Origin: Tiliqua scincoides
Lineage: Eukaryota; Chordata; Lepidosauria; Squamata; Scincidae
Reading direction: 5' to 3'
Length of the DNA: 64,000 nucleotides
NCBI RefSeq assembly: GCF_035046505.1
Contig: NC_089823.1
Location: 26,646,388 to 26,710,387 of the forward strand
Position numbers and translations under genes: made by a program
In this document: in pieces, positions 22,265-33,255 of the stretch
Position numbering within the stretch: position 1 is the first letter of the stretch
Layout of the letters: each line of letters starts with the position of its first letter
Notes under the pieces: generated by a model
What the model was told of the DNA's origin: nothing
The model's database searches: none
The model's input: the letters and a program-made list of their open reading frames with translations, nothing else

Positions 22265-22470
22265 ACAGCCCAATCCAAATTCCCTGCGCAGCAATGCAGT
22301 GGCACCAGTGTGGCTTCTATTATATCCCACAGGGGAGTTCCAGCATGTTGAGGTTTCCTCAGGGTAAGGGAATACAGCATGCTGTGGGTCAACGTGGACT
22401 TGCACCAGTTCTATAGCTGGTGCAAGTCCACATTGATCCAGGAAGGCAGATTGGGCCCAGTAAAGGGATT
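22265..22470. mobile_element. Long-MITE relic with internal hairpin
   Basis: Starts 'TTA|CAGCCCAATCCAAATTC'. A 15-bp perfect hairpin lies at 22394-22408 / 22417-22431 (GTGGACTTGCACCAG). The right border is unclear ('cagattgggcccag' near 22460). Confidence 0.45.
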
Positions 22471-22768
22471 AGGATTTGGTAGGTGTCACTGCTGCCAAAC
22501 CCACCCCCCTCTTAGGCCTGATCTGCTATCCTCCCCCCATGTCCTCCCTATATGTTGAATTCCCCAAAGGGAAAAGATCAAGATACATTCTCATACATTT
22601 TACTTCTTAAACATGCCATAGAAGCACAACTAAACATTGCCAATGTCCTATGTAGTACTTCTGATGGCTGCTCTTCCCATGTTGCCCTACTCCTTTGCTG
22701 CCCAGTTTATATTCAGCTGTGTACTTGGTCCACATTGACATCACTCAAGCTGAGATGCAGGGTGGCAT

Positions 22769-24080
22769 CATTGGCATCCTTCAGTCTCGGGAGACTATGG
22801 TATCACACTCTGAAAAGTGGTTCTGGAAAAGCATCTAGTGTGGCTGAAGAGGCCAATTTGGGAGTGACAATCCCTTCCACAATGAGAGCAAATATAGTCT
22901 GTCCCTGGTCTGTCTTCCTGGCTGTGGGCCTTCCTTCTTTGCCTCTTTGCCTCAGTCTGTTGGGTAAGTGCCTCTTCAAACTGGGAGAGGCCATGCTGCA
23001 CAGCCTGCCTCCAAGCAGGATGCTCAGAGGCCAAGGTTTCCCATCTGTTGAGGTCCATTCCTAAGGCCTTCAAAGCCCTCTTGCAGATATCCTTGTATCG
23101 CAGCTGTGGTCTACCTGTAGGGCACTTTCCCTGCACGAGTTCTCCATAGAGGAGATCCTTTGGGATCCAGCCATTGCCCATTCTCACGACATGACCAAGC
23201 CAACGCAGGCGTCTCTGTTTCAGCAGTGCATACGTGCTAGGGATTCCAGCTCGTTCCAGGACTGTGCTATTTGGAACTTTGTCCTGCCAGGTGATACCGA
23301 GGATAATAATAACTAGGTATTTATATACCGCCTTTCTGGTCATCGGATTACTCCTCTGACTTTATTCAAGGCGTTTTACATAGGCAGGCGTTTCTAAATC
23401 CCTCAAGGGGATTTTTACAAACATAGAGGTTCTCTCTTTCAAGAACCAACAACATTTCAGAATGGATCTTCCTGGTTTGGTCTCACTTCTGGCCTCCAGT
23501 TATCCCATGCAGGCTGACAAGCAGCTCCTTCTCTCACATGGAGGGCAGCCAAGACGATTCTTGCTCACACAAAGAGCAGGTGGAATCACTCAGCTGGGCT
23601 TGTCAGCTGCTTCAAGGTCTCACCATTCTCAGTCATTCAGGGAGCTGCCGGTGTTCTCGAACTGGCGACCTTCTGATGTTATCTTCGGGCTAACGGAGGC
23701 TCTACCCTCTAGACCAGACTTCCTGCCCGGAGATGCGTCGGAGGCAGCACATGTGGAAAGCATTCAGTTTCCTCTCCTGTTATGAGCGAAGAGTCCAGGA
23801 CTCGCTGCAGTACAGAAGTGTACTCAAGATGCAAGCTCTGTAGACCTGGATCTTTGTATGTTCCATCAGCTTCTTGTTGGACCAGACTCTCTTTGTGAGT
23901 CTGGAAAACAAGGTAGCTGCTCTACCGATGCGTTTGTTTAGCTCAGTATCGAAAGAATGTCGTAGATCGTTGAGCCAAGGTACACAAACGGACAACCTCC
24001 AGTTCATGCGCAGAGATTGTAATGCAGGGAGGTGAGTCCACATCCTGAACCATGACCTGTGTTTTCAGTTGCCAGGGTGG
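22769..24080 (-). mobile_element. LINE (HVVRM-type), copy 2, split by a SINE
   Basis: LINE sequence occupies 22769-23302 and 23731-24080. The minus strand encodes RT C-terminal sequence (ISAHELEVV...IGRAATLFSRLTKRVW...YRACILSTLLYCSESWTL), then RRLRWLGHVVRMGNGWIPKD and the cysteine knuckle, ending with the tail shared with copies 1 and 3. The SINE at 23303-23730 interrupts it, so that SINE is younger. Confidence 0.85.
23303..23730 (-). mobile_element. tRNA-derived SINE with AAGGCGGTAT tail, inserted in LINE
   Basis: On the minus strand: 'gggcaggaagtctggtctag' (A-box region), then 'gtcgccagttcgagaac' (B-box region), a body, and the tail 'agaaaggcggtatataaat' followed by ATT repeats. Same family as 45462-45813 on the plus strand. 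Confidence 0.75.
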
Positions 24081-24212
24081 CAACTGGAACTGATTATTTG
24101 TCATTGCACTGAAAAAGCCTTTGATCCTCCTTTTGTCACTGAATTCTAAAGCCACCTCTATTACAACTGGTTTTAGAGCCACATTAGATGCTAACATCCC
24201 TCTCCTAAGCAC

Positions 24213-24290
24213 GCTTACCAGCAAGTAAGCCCCCAAGCTTCATGGGACTTGCTTCCAAGCATGTTTTCTTTAGATCATAGCCTAAAAAAC
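24213..24290. mobile_element. Short MITE, degenerate
   Basis: 'gcaagtaagcccccaagctt' and 'catgggacttgcttccaagc' echo the short-MITE core; the ends are decayed. Confidence 0.35.
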
Positions 24291-25130
24291 ACTGACAGTC
24301 TATGCTTGTTCTGATTCCAGATGAGCTTGAAATTTACTTTATAAACATTACTTTGTGCTTCCTTCTCTGGCAAGGAAAATTTTCCACTTTGTATCTGCCA
24401 GAATCCATCTATAGCTTGCATTAGAAAGCTGGTGCTACAGCTGGAGGGAAAACTATACTGCTGTAATGACAACCCTAGATGTGCATGCAGCTGTTGTGTA
24501 CCCAGCAGGGCTTTCCTTTGTGATGCCATCTGATAAAGAGGAAGGTTTGCAATTGAACACCACCAATAAACGTTTGTTTCTGACCATCTCAGGAAGGAGA
24601 AAATTGTTCATGGCTATTTGTAGCCTCAGCTAAATAAGACACATATTTCACAGAAATAATTAGGTGCTTTTGTGTTCTAAAATGTGGTTTCTTTAAAAGA
24701 AAAGAAAGGTTCGGGGGGGGGGCAAGTATGTAACTGATGGAGAAAACTGCATCCAGGTCAGGCTTCCTAATCAGGGATTTGAGACTATCTTGTGCAATCT
24801 GCTCTTCCTCTCTACTAGGGTCATATTTTCAAGACCAAATTAGATGAGAAGTTAATTGCATCACTGGCCCTGGCATGCTTGTTTCTTTTTTACCTAAATG
24901 GCAAGGATGATCTGGACCAGAACCATGCCAGCAGGATAGGAGGCTTTAAGTCTATCCCTGTCATGGTCCTAATGTGTATCAGCCCCCTCTCACAGCTCCT
25001 TATCCGTAAGAACCTATCTGGCTCGCACAGTGATTTTTCAGTGTTTTGCTTCTTGTGCTTCTCTATGGTCTTAACCTCTAGTGATGTCACTTCTAGTTTC
25101 CTGGAGACTCGCCTGGGTTCTGTGGCTCTG
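24291..25130. other. Unassigned intergenic sequence
   Basis: No recognisable transposon ends. 24879-25316 is open on plus, but there is no exon support. Confidence 0.4.
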
Positions 25131-25201
25131 TTTCTAGGGCAACTGTCTGTAGTAATGAATTGTCTGTCCCTCTTCCTCTGCAAAGACAGTTGCCCTAGAA
25201 A
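25131..25201. repeat. 18-bp perfect inverted repeat
   Basis: Arms 25131-25148 (TTTCTAGGGCAACTGTCT) and 25184-25201 are exact complements with a 35-nt spacer. Not part of a repeat I recognise. Confidence 0.85.
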
Positions 25202-25228
25202 AGAGTCGCTGAACCTGGAAGATTTTTT

Positions 25229-25326
25229 CAGCTATTTTCAACCACTGTGCTCCAAATTCCTGTGGCACACCTGCGCACTTTTTGCAGCACACAAATGTCT
25301 GTGGCGCACGGGTTGAAAATTGCTGG
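25229..25326. mobile_element. Very short hAT MITE
   Basis: CAGCTATTTTCAACCACTG at left and CGGGTTGAAAATTGCTG at right are inverted. Same termini as the hAT element at 49991-50954. No clear target duplication. Confidence 0.6.
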
Positions 25327-25721
25327 GCTAGCACCAAGAAGCTATACATTGCTGTGGCTCACTTGTGCTGCCAGAATCTTGTCAAGGTCCTCCCAATATG
25401 TGACAGGTGTCCACTACAACATTTAAAATGAGTGCCCAACAGCTTTGATTTTGTTATCAGAAAAAGAAAATGTGAGATTTGCTTGCGTGGCTGAAAAGAA
25501 ATGCCACTAAAAGCCACATCCATGACCTGGGGAGAACAACCTCCAGAACTCTTCTTTGTGATCCATTTATGAATCAGAGATTGTAAAAGAGGCAATGGGG
25601 GCCCTTGAAGAAATGAAATGTCCTTCTATTCATTGGTCCTCCTTAGCCCAGTACTACATCTTCTGACTGGTAGTAGCTCTCCAAGGTCTTTACCAGCCCT
25701 GGTACCTGAGATCGTCTAATA
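25327..25721. other. Unassigned intergenic sequence
   Basis: Nothing recognisable before the CR1 junction. Confidence 0.4.
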
Positions 25722-27433
25722 AGAGATTATTCGTCTCTGCTTCCTGGCCTCCAACCAGTTCTCAATCCACGAGAGGACCTGTCCTCTAATTCCCTGATTG
25801 TGGAGTTTTTTCAGTAGCCTTTGGTGAGGGACCGTGTCAAACGCCTTCTGAAAGTCCAGATATATAATGTCCACTGGTTCTCCCACATCCACATGCCTGT
25901 TGACCTTTTCAAAGAATTCTATAAGGTTCGTGAGGCAATACTTACCCTTACAGAAGCCATGCTGACTCTCCCGCAGCAAGGCCTGTTCGTCTATGTGTTT
26001 TGAGATCCTATCTTTGATGAGGCATTCCACCATCTTACCCGGTATGGATGTTAGGCTGACCGGCCTATAGTTTCCCGGGTGCCCCCTCTTTCCCTTTTTA
26101 AAAATAGGCGTGACATTTGCTATCCTCCAATCTTCTGGCACCGTGGCCATTTTGAGGGACAAGTTGCATACCTTAGTCAAGAGATCAGCAACTTCATTCT
26201 TCAATTCCTTAATAACTCTTGGGTGGATGCCATCAGGGCCCGGTGACTTATTGATCTTTAATTTATCAATGAGGTCTGAAACATCTTCTCTTTTAACCTC
26301 TATCTGACAACTCCTAGGTCAGGAGGGGCCATTCGGGCAGTGGTATCTGCCCGAGGTCTTCTGCCGTGAAGACAGATGCAAAGAACTCATTTAATTTCTC
26401 TGCCATCTCTAAGTCTCCTTTTATCTCCCCTTTCCCTCCCTCACCATCCAGAGGGCCAACCACTTCTCTGGCGGGTTTCCTGCTTCTAACATATTTGAAG
26501 AAGCTTTTATTATTCCCCTTAATGTTGCTGGCCATGTGTTCCTCATAGTCTCGCTTGGCCTCCCATATCACCTTCTTACATTTCTTTTGCCACAGTTTAT
26601 GTTCCTTTTTACTCTCCTCATTAGAGCAAGACTTCCATTTACAGAAGGAAGCTTCCTTGCCCTTCACAGCCTCTCTAACTTGGCTGGTTAGCCATGCGGG
26701 CACCCTCCTGGATTTAGTGGAACCCTTCTTTCTTTGCGGTATACACCTCTGCTGGGCCTCTATTACTGTTGTTTTAAGCAGCCTCCGTGCACTCTGGAGA
26801 GATTGAACTCTTTTCACCCTCCCTTTCAATCTCCTTCTAACCAGCCTCCTCATTTGGGGGAAGTCTGCCCGTCGGAAATCAAGGGTTTTTGTTAGAGATT
26901 TGCCTGGTATTCTTCCCCCAACGTGCGTGTCAAAACGGATCACAGCATTATCACTGTTCCCCAATGGCTCAGTAACGTTTACATCTCTAACCAGGTCCTG
27001 AGTACCACACAATATTAAATACAGAGTCACCTGTCCTCTGGTGGGCTCCGCGACTAGCTGCTCTAAGCCACAGTCATTTAGCACGTCAAGAAATCCAGTT
27101 TCCTTATCGTGACCAGAACACAAATTGACCTAGTCAATATGAGGATAATTGAAGTCCCCCATGATTACAACCCTGTCCCTCCTTGTCACCTCCCTGATCT
27201 GTTTCCTCATTTCAAGGTCCCCATCCGATTTCTGGTCTGGAGGACGCTAGCACGCCCCCAGTTTTACATCGCTGCACAAGCCTGGTAATTTAACCCACAG
27301 AGATTCTACGGTGGAGTCGGACCCACCTTCAATCTCTACTTTGCTGGATTCTATCCCTTCCTTAACATAAAGGGCCACCCCACCTCCAACACGCCCCTGC
27401 CTGTCCCTCCTGTAGAGTTTATAGCCCGAGAGA
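25722..27433 (-). mobile_element. CR1 LINE, inverted 5' half (endonuclease to mid-RT)
   Basis: Minus strand, 5' to 3': endonuclease segment starting at LSGYKLYRRDRQGRVGGGVA, with CxRPPD (an in-frame TAG replaces the expected Tyr codon at 27248-27250) and MGDFNYPHID; then a linker with FFKYVRSRK; then RT with GNYRPVSLTS and IYLDFQKAFDTVPH, stopping just after WIENWLEARKQRR. The remaining RT continues on the opposite strand at 27434. At least two stop codons interrupt the endonuclease part, so the copy is dead. This is the inverted half expected from twin priming. Confidence 0.92.
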
Positions 27434-28545
27434 GAGGTGAAAAGCGGTGTGCCCCAAGGATCTGTCCTGGGACCGGTGCTTTTCAACCTCTTCATAAATG
27501 ACCTGGAGACAGGGTTGAGCAGTGAAGTGGCTAAGTTTGCAGATGACACCAAACTCTTCCGAGTGGTGAAGACCAGAAGTGATTGTGAGGAGCTCCAGAA
27601 GGATCTCTCCAGACTGGCAGAATGGGCAGCAAAATGGCAGATGCGCTTCAATGTCAGTAAGTGTAAAGTCATGCACATTGGGGCAAAAAATCAAAACTTT
27701 AGATATAGGCTGATGGGTTCTGAGCTGTCTGTGACAGATCAGGAGAGAGATCTTGGGGTGGTGGTGGACAGGTCGATGAAAGTGTCGACCCAATTTTCGG
27801 CGGCAGTGAAGAAGGCCAATTCTATGCTTGGGATCATTAGGAAGGGTATTGAGAACAAAATGGCTAGTATTATAATGCCGTTGTACAAATCTATGGTAAG
27901 GCCACACCTGGAGTATTGTGTCCAATTCTAGTCGCCACATCTCAAAAAAGACATAGTGGAAATGGAAAAGGTGCAAAAGAGAGCAACTAAGATGATTACG
28001 GGGCTGGGGCACCTTCCTTATGAGGAAAGGCTACAGCGTTTGGGCCTCTTCAGCCTAGAAAAGAGACGCCTGAGGGGGGACATGATTGAGACATACAAAA
28101 TTATGCAGGGGATGGACAGAGTGGATAGGGAGATGCTCTTTACACTCTCACATAATACCAGAATCAGGGGACATCCACTAAAATTGAGTGTTGGGCGGGT
28201 TAGGACAGACAAAAGAAAATATTTCTTTACTCAGCGTGTGGTCGGTCTGTGGAACTCCTTGCCACAGGATGTGGTGCTGGCGTCTACCCTAGACACCTTT
28301 AAAAGGGGATTGGACAAGTTTCTGGAGGAAAAATCCATTATGGGGTACAAGCCATGATGTGTATGCGCAACCTCCTGATTTTAGAAATGGGTTATGTCAG
28401 AATGCCAGATGCAAGGGAGGGCACCAGGATTCAGGTCTCTTGTTATCTGGTGTGCTCCCTGGGGCATTTGGTGGGCCGCTGTGAGATACAGGAAGCTGGA
28501 CTAGATGGGCCTATGGCCTGATCCAGTGGGGCTGTTCTTATGTTA
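27434..28545 (+). mobile_element. CR1 LINE, forward 3' half (RT palm to 3' tail)
   Basis: Begins VKSGVPQGSVLGPVLFNLFI, then the catalytic FADDTKLF box, then SKCKVMHIGA, LGVVVDRSMK and RPHLEYCVQF. A TAG at 27929-27931 replaces the expected Trp codon. The frame then resumes as VEMEKVQKRATKMI ... LPQDVV. The 3' UTR ends 'ggggctgttcttatgtt'. With the segment at 25722-27433 it makes one 5'-truncated CR1 insertion, missing only about 10-15 codons between the halves. Confidence 0.93.
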
Positions 28546-29100
28546 GAGGTGCAGGGGGTTAAACAGGGGGCTTTATGCTTATTAAAAAAAATACATTCTG
28601 CTGCTAAGCAGAGGGCTCCTTCATTCACTTCCCTTTCATTTTGAGATATAGGATCATGGTTATTTTCTCTGTTGCATATGGCTCAATGGTCTATGGAGCA
28701 ACCCAGCAACCATGAATCACCCAACATTGACAGCATGGGGAAGTGGCTAGAACAGACTTATTGGAGTCGACAGGTTGTTTTCTCAGGACAAACACATGGG
28801 GATAACAAGCATGCACTACCTATTTCTTTATGAGTGTGATTTTTTAAATCCCCCCCTAGGAGAAATTCTGCATTTCAAAACTTCCTTAGAAATCTCTCAA
28901 GGAGGACAGGTGATTGCAAAATTCTGTTCCTGCAAAATGTGGAGCCTTTCTGGGTTTTCAATGTCCTCCAGGCATCCAGCAATTCACAGCAGAGGTGAAC
29001 TCTTCCAGATCATTTATTTTCATCATTTTATCAGCAACAACACTGAGAAACCTGATGGGCCCTTGTGTGTGGTTTCAGATTGCCTTAACTATTTTTCACT
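28546..29100. other. Unassigned intergenic sequence
   Basis: No repeat ends recognised; a short overlapping open frame at 28775-29120 has no support. Confidence 0.4.
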
Positions 29101-29390
29101 CCTTTCACTGTGATGATTGAAAGTTTCTGAGGAGTGTATAAATCTCTCTTAGCCTACTTTCTCCAGCGTGACTAATGACAGTCCCCATGGACGAGTGTGC
29201 CACCAAAAACACTGCGTTTGGAGCCCAGCCGTGCAGCAATGAGCCTGCAGAGATGAATTCTCAGTGCCTGGCTGTCACCCTGTGGAGGATGATGCAGGAA
29301 GCCTCGCTGTGGAGCTTTGTTGTCTTCTCCAGGCTGCTGTAGAGCAGCAGGAAGGGCTATTTATAAATTATGGACAATAACTACGAGAAT
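29101..29390. other. Possible conserved non-coding element
   Basis: Repeat-free, retains CpGs (ccagcgtgac, ggacgagtgt, cactgcgtttgg, gccgtgcagc), has no transposon traits and lies directly beside a CT microsatellite. Conservation is inferred from texture only. Confidence 0.25.
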
Positions 29391-29393
29391 TAG

Positions 29394-29394
<1 letters not shown>

Positions 29395-29449
<55 letters not shown>
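29395..29449. repeat. (CT)n microsatellite
   Basis: Uninterrupted CT dinucleotide run of about 55 bp. Confidence 0.98.
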
Positions 29450-29451
<2 letters not shown>

Positions 29452-29846
29452 GCAATCTCTTTCGTCAAAGTTCATCTAAAATAAATCACTGCTCCTTTCT
29501 TTCATAGTAGACTCTCTGCAGCCAATAATGCATAGCAAGAAAGAGCCGATACTGAGGTTCCAGCTGAGCTGACAAAAAAAAAAAAAAAACCCAGGAGAGC
29601 CAACTGGGAATAGCTGTCCGCCAAATGCACCCCAGCAAAAAGCCCATCAGCAGATCCTTTCTTTGCTGTGAACATTTTTCTTAAGCCTCTTCCCATGTGT
29701 GCGTGTGCTGATCAACCAGCACTGCAGACAGTACTGCTTATCCTGCAGAAGTGCTGGCTCACTCCGCCATCCAACTGCTCCCTGCGGTTAAAAGGATTCC
29801 TACACAGGGGGCTTCAGCTTGTGATTAAATTTTAAAAGAGGGGATA
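29450..29846. other. Unassigned sequence
   Basis: Contains an A run at about 29573-29590; no recognisable element. Confidence 0.4.
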
Positions 29847-31422
29847 TAAGAACATAAGAAGAGCTGGGCTGGATCAGGCCAAGGGCCCATGTAGTCTAGT
29901 TTCCTGCATCCCACAGTGGCCCACCAGATGCTTCAGGGAGCACACATGACAACAAGAGACCTGCATCCCGATGCCACTCCTGGCCTTCTGAGGTAGCCTG
30001 CTTCTAAAATCAGGAGGTTGCACGTACTCATCAAAGCTTGTAATCTGTGATGGACTTGTCCTCCATAAATCTGTCCATTCCCCTTTCAAAGGCATCTAGG
30101 CCAGGTGCCAACACTATTACCAAAAAGGGCTGTTTTGTATAGGGGAATAATTACACTGCCCTTATTGGAAACTTCAGGACCATAAGCAGGATAACAAGAC
30201 GGCATAATGCAGAGAAATTTGCTTTTAGCTTAAGGAGGAGACTGAGAGAAAGATAACTTTTAATCAAAGATTATATTTTTATTACAAAAACGCACAGGTA
30301 AACATAATGCACATGAAAAATGATGAGTCTTGGTCCTAGTACTTGCATCTAGTGTACCTAGCTTTATGGTGGTTGCATGTGAAGTGTATTTGGTGCATCC
30401 CAGGAAATTAGAAAGGGAACGGTTGTAGGGAAGGATTTTAGGGGTCCCTGGTCTGCCAAACTCAGTGCTAACTAAAAATGGGGAGAGAAGGGGAGAAAAA
30501 GAAGGGGGGAAAGAAAGGAAAGAGTTTCAGGCGCCAGATAGTTACCTGTCCTGCAGAGCAGTTGGGGGGGGGGGTCCTGTGAAGGAGACACTCTGCCTTG
30601 GAGGGCGAGCCAGAGAGAGAGCATGTGGCATCCAGCCCTCTCTTTAAAAGGGTTTTTGCTGACCTGGATGTGACCTAGAGCTGACTTGGATGTGCTTGCT
30701 TACTACACACAGTGGGGTACTTGGAATATGTAAAACATTGAAAGGATTATCAGCAAAATTCAATAGGGTCAAATGACCGTCTTCCTCGCTGGGGGAACTT
30801 ACACAATAAGTAACCCAGGAAAGCAGTTCAAATCTGCATAGAGTACTTAAGCAGTGATTGAGTTAAAACAATACAATGAATAGGAGACACTTAAACAATG
30901 ATTTATTATGCAAGACTTCCTCCTAGAGAGGTGGATGTTGTAACCATGAGCTTGTGGCTTGACCTGATTGTGACCTGTGTGTTGAGGTTTAATGCGTTTG
31001 CATAAACAGTGATTGGATTAGGAGACACTTTTGCATAAACAGTGATTGGGTTAAACAATACAATGCCATGAGCTTGTGGCTTGACCAGAGTTTATGGAAA
31101 CATGTGCTGGGGGAAGTGTGGCCTGCATGATGTTTTTGTAACATAACCAGATATAGAGAGAAAATTACAACTAAAAGGAAAAAGGGGAATTTCATGTAAC
31201 ACACCGCATCCTGTGGCAAGGAGTTCCACAGAATAATTTACATGCTGGGTAAAGAAATATTTTCTCCTGTCTGTTCTAACTCTCCCAACACTCTGTTTTA
31301 GTGGATGTTCCCTGTTTCTGGTGCTGTCTGGCATCTTTCTATCCATCCACTGCATAATTTATATGTCTCAATCATGTACCCCCCTCAGGCATCTTTTTTT
31401 TAGACTGAAGAGCCTCAAACGC
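29847..31422 (-). mobile_element. CR1 LINE 3' fragment, split by a later insertion
   Basis: 29847-30114 holds the tail and 3' UTR (aagaacataagaagagctgg ... aggcatctaggccagg). 31201-31422 holds the adjoining ORF2 end ('ccgcatcctgtggcaagg' ... 'cccccctcaggcatctttt'). Compared with the CR1 copies at 21595 and 27434 the two parts are contiguous, so the 1,086 bp between them inserted later. Confidence 0.85.
30115..31200 (-). mobile_element. LTR-like insertion (possible solo LTR), old
   Basis: It cleanly interrupts the CR1 fragment and is flanked by ACAC (30111-30114 and 31201-31204). Its borders resemble a TGTTAC...GTAACA pair read on the minus strand, typical of LTR elements. An AATAAA-like word lies about 170 bp inside the left end on the minus strand, and a TTTTAAAGAG TATA-like word further upstream. 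No internal gag/pol coding is present, so if it is an LTR it is a solo one. Internal repeats include 'atgagcttgtggcttgacc' (near 30946 and 31067) and 'gcataaacagtgattgg' (near 31000 and 31033). Family not assigned. Confidence 0.45.
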
Positions 31423-31565
31423 TGGACAACAGAATTTTACACTGGCCCAGGCAGCCTGGTCCAGGGGGTAGGAGGATGTAACAGAGGCAGGGAGGGGTGT
31501 TTTGGGTGGGGGGAGGGCAGACAGGAGGCGGATTGGGCCTGGAAGGTGTGGGCTTGGCTGTGGCA

Positions 31566-31690
31566 GCCCCAATCCTAAATCCAATCCCTGGCCTGCGCAG
31601 CCTTACGCAAACTGCTCAGATTTGAGCCAGTGATTTTGCTGGCACAGATCCAAGTTGCCCCACTGGGTGGCTGGGGTGTTACTAAATATT
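31566..31690. mobile_element. Long-MITE relic
   Basis: 'cccaatcctaaatccaatcc' then the hairpin word 'gagccagtgattttgctggc' and 'gttgccccactgggtggctg' match the long MITE family (compare 35090-35150 and 53640-53670). Confidence 0.35.
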
Positions 31691-31726
31691 GTCTTATCCC
31701 AAGTTGCGCTCCTACAGTGCAGGCCA

Positions 31727-31876
31727 ACTGTTACCCTGCACATGCCTGATCTTGTTTGATCTCCGAAGCTAAGCAGGGTCAGGCCTGGTTAGTACTTGGA
31801 TGGGAGACCACTTGGGAATACCGGGTGCTGTAGGCTTATACCATAGTCTTTCGAGACTGAAAGTTGCCAACCAACA
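31727..31876 (+). mobile_element. 5S rRNA-derived SINE with LINE-type tail
   Basis: 31727-31837 is a 5S rRNA-like head with the internal promoter: 'gaagctaagcagggtc' (A box), 'cctggttagtacttggatgg' and 'gggagacc' (C box), ending 'gaataccgggtgctgtaggc'. 31838-31876 is a tail, 'taccatagtctttcgagact' and 'gaaagttgcc', that matches the 3' end of the HVVRM-type LINE (50784-50812) with one difference. AGTGCAGGCCA flanks it (31716-31726 and 31877-31887), a perfect 11-bp duplication, so the insertion is intact. It is not a functional 5S gene. Confidence 0.92.
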
Positions 31877-31924
31877 AGTGCAGGCCACTCAGTTTGCCTG
31901 TTCCAGCACTAGTTTGGATGGGCT

Positions 31925-32085
31925 ACCCTTCTGAGTCTAGCCATTGGTATATCTAGCTCAATATTGTTGACACTGGCAGACAGAAACATTCCCCCTGCCC
32001 TCCCTGGCAATGCCCAGGATTGAATCTGAAACCATATCTGGGTGGTTTAATACTAGGCTACAGTCCCCTCTCCAATTTGTTGGGA
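31925..32085 (-). mobile_element. tRNA-derived SINE, decayed
   Basis: 'agccattggtatatctagct', 'caatattgttgacactggca', 'gcccaggattgaatctgaaa' follow the order of the SINE at 7585-7757 on the minus strand. Confidence 0.55.
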
Positions 32086-32589
32086 TGTAACCCTATATCA
32101 GCTGCTTGCACCTCCCTTTCCATTTCTATCTCAGGTGGAATGTCTACTTTTTCATGTTTAAGATGCACATTCACATGGTACATTATTTTTTTTTAATTGC
32201 CACATTGATTTTGAAGAAAGTATGCGGGTGATGTCAGAAGCAGCTGCCAGTAGATACCTGCACTGCAAAATTTGTCCCCAGTTCCATCAGAAATTCTTCT
32301 CTTTTTTAAAGTTATTATTAAGAATACAGTATTTATATACCATTTTAACACAAAAAAGCCCACAAAGTAGTTTACAGAAAAATTAAATAACTAACACATC
32401 AAATAACCCAGTTTATTTCCTTTAGCTAGGACAGCTCATAATGTCATAGTTTTAACAAATGTAGCGCTAGGATTTGGCTTTCCTAGCAAAACGGTACATT
32501 CCCACCTTCTTCACTTTTTTTTTTTTTATGATATCACCGTTATGAGCAAATTGTTTGTGCAGCAAGAGGTCTTATTACTGGAACACGAA
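32086..32589. other. Unassigned AT-rich sequence
   Basis: A possible LINE relic at 32318-32410 ('atttatataccattttaaca...gtagtttacag') is too short to assign. Confidence 0.35.
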
Positions 32590-32840
32590 CTATAATTACC
32601 CAGTATATAATTTTCTTGCTTAATTGACTGCATTACACATTTTAGTAAACAATCACATTAAAAAAGAGATGAACGCAGGAGCCGGAAGCAGATATTCACT
32701 CCATTATCATTTTGAAATTTTCACCCTCTGTCACAACTTGGAAGTGATTCATCTGAATCGCACTGGCCAGGCTGCTGTTTTTTGCCATTCCCGCCAAGAG
32801 ATAGCCAGAGCATTACGCAGAGATTACACTTAAGTGTTAG
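32590..32840. other. Possible conserved non-coding element
   Basis: Repeat-free block rich in homeodomain-like AT words (ttaattgactgc, ttttagtaaac, cacattaaaaaag) and retained CpGs (gaacgcaggagccgg, ttacgcagag). Conservation is inferred, not shown. Confidence 0.25.
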
Positions 32841-33252
32841 GTTCCCAAATGAAAGGATTCATTCCTGATGTAAGGTCTGAGGTAAGTCTGACTTGATGCT
32901 GCTGCTGTCAACACTATACCTGCATCAGTAAGACGTCAGTGTTTAACATTTAATATCAGAATATGGCCTTGACACCACGGGAATATTACTGAAAGGTGCA
33001 GATTCTGTCTGTGGGTAGTGAAGTTCTGTTGATTTACTGTACACATAAACTAGCATGCTGTATAAGGAAGATAAGGGGGGAAAGTGCTGGTGTATATCCA
33101 CTTTTCCTTATCATCATAAACCAGAAAGAAAATGATAAGAAAATGCTTGAACATTTGCAGACATAAATTGCATCAACCTTCCCCACACCAGGAATCCCAG
33201 GGCATGCTCTGAAGATACATGATACAACCAGCTTGCTGAAGTCAAGCATACC
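32841..33252. other. Unassigned sequence
   Basis: Nothing recognisable. Confidence 0.4.
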
Positions 33253-33255
33253 TAA

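Noticed and set aside
31727-31837. 5S rRNA gene
   Set aside because: Truncated and diverged at its 5' end, fused to a LINE-type tail and flanked by an 11-bp target duplication: a SINE, not a 5S gene.
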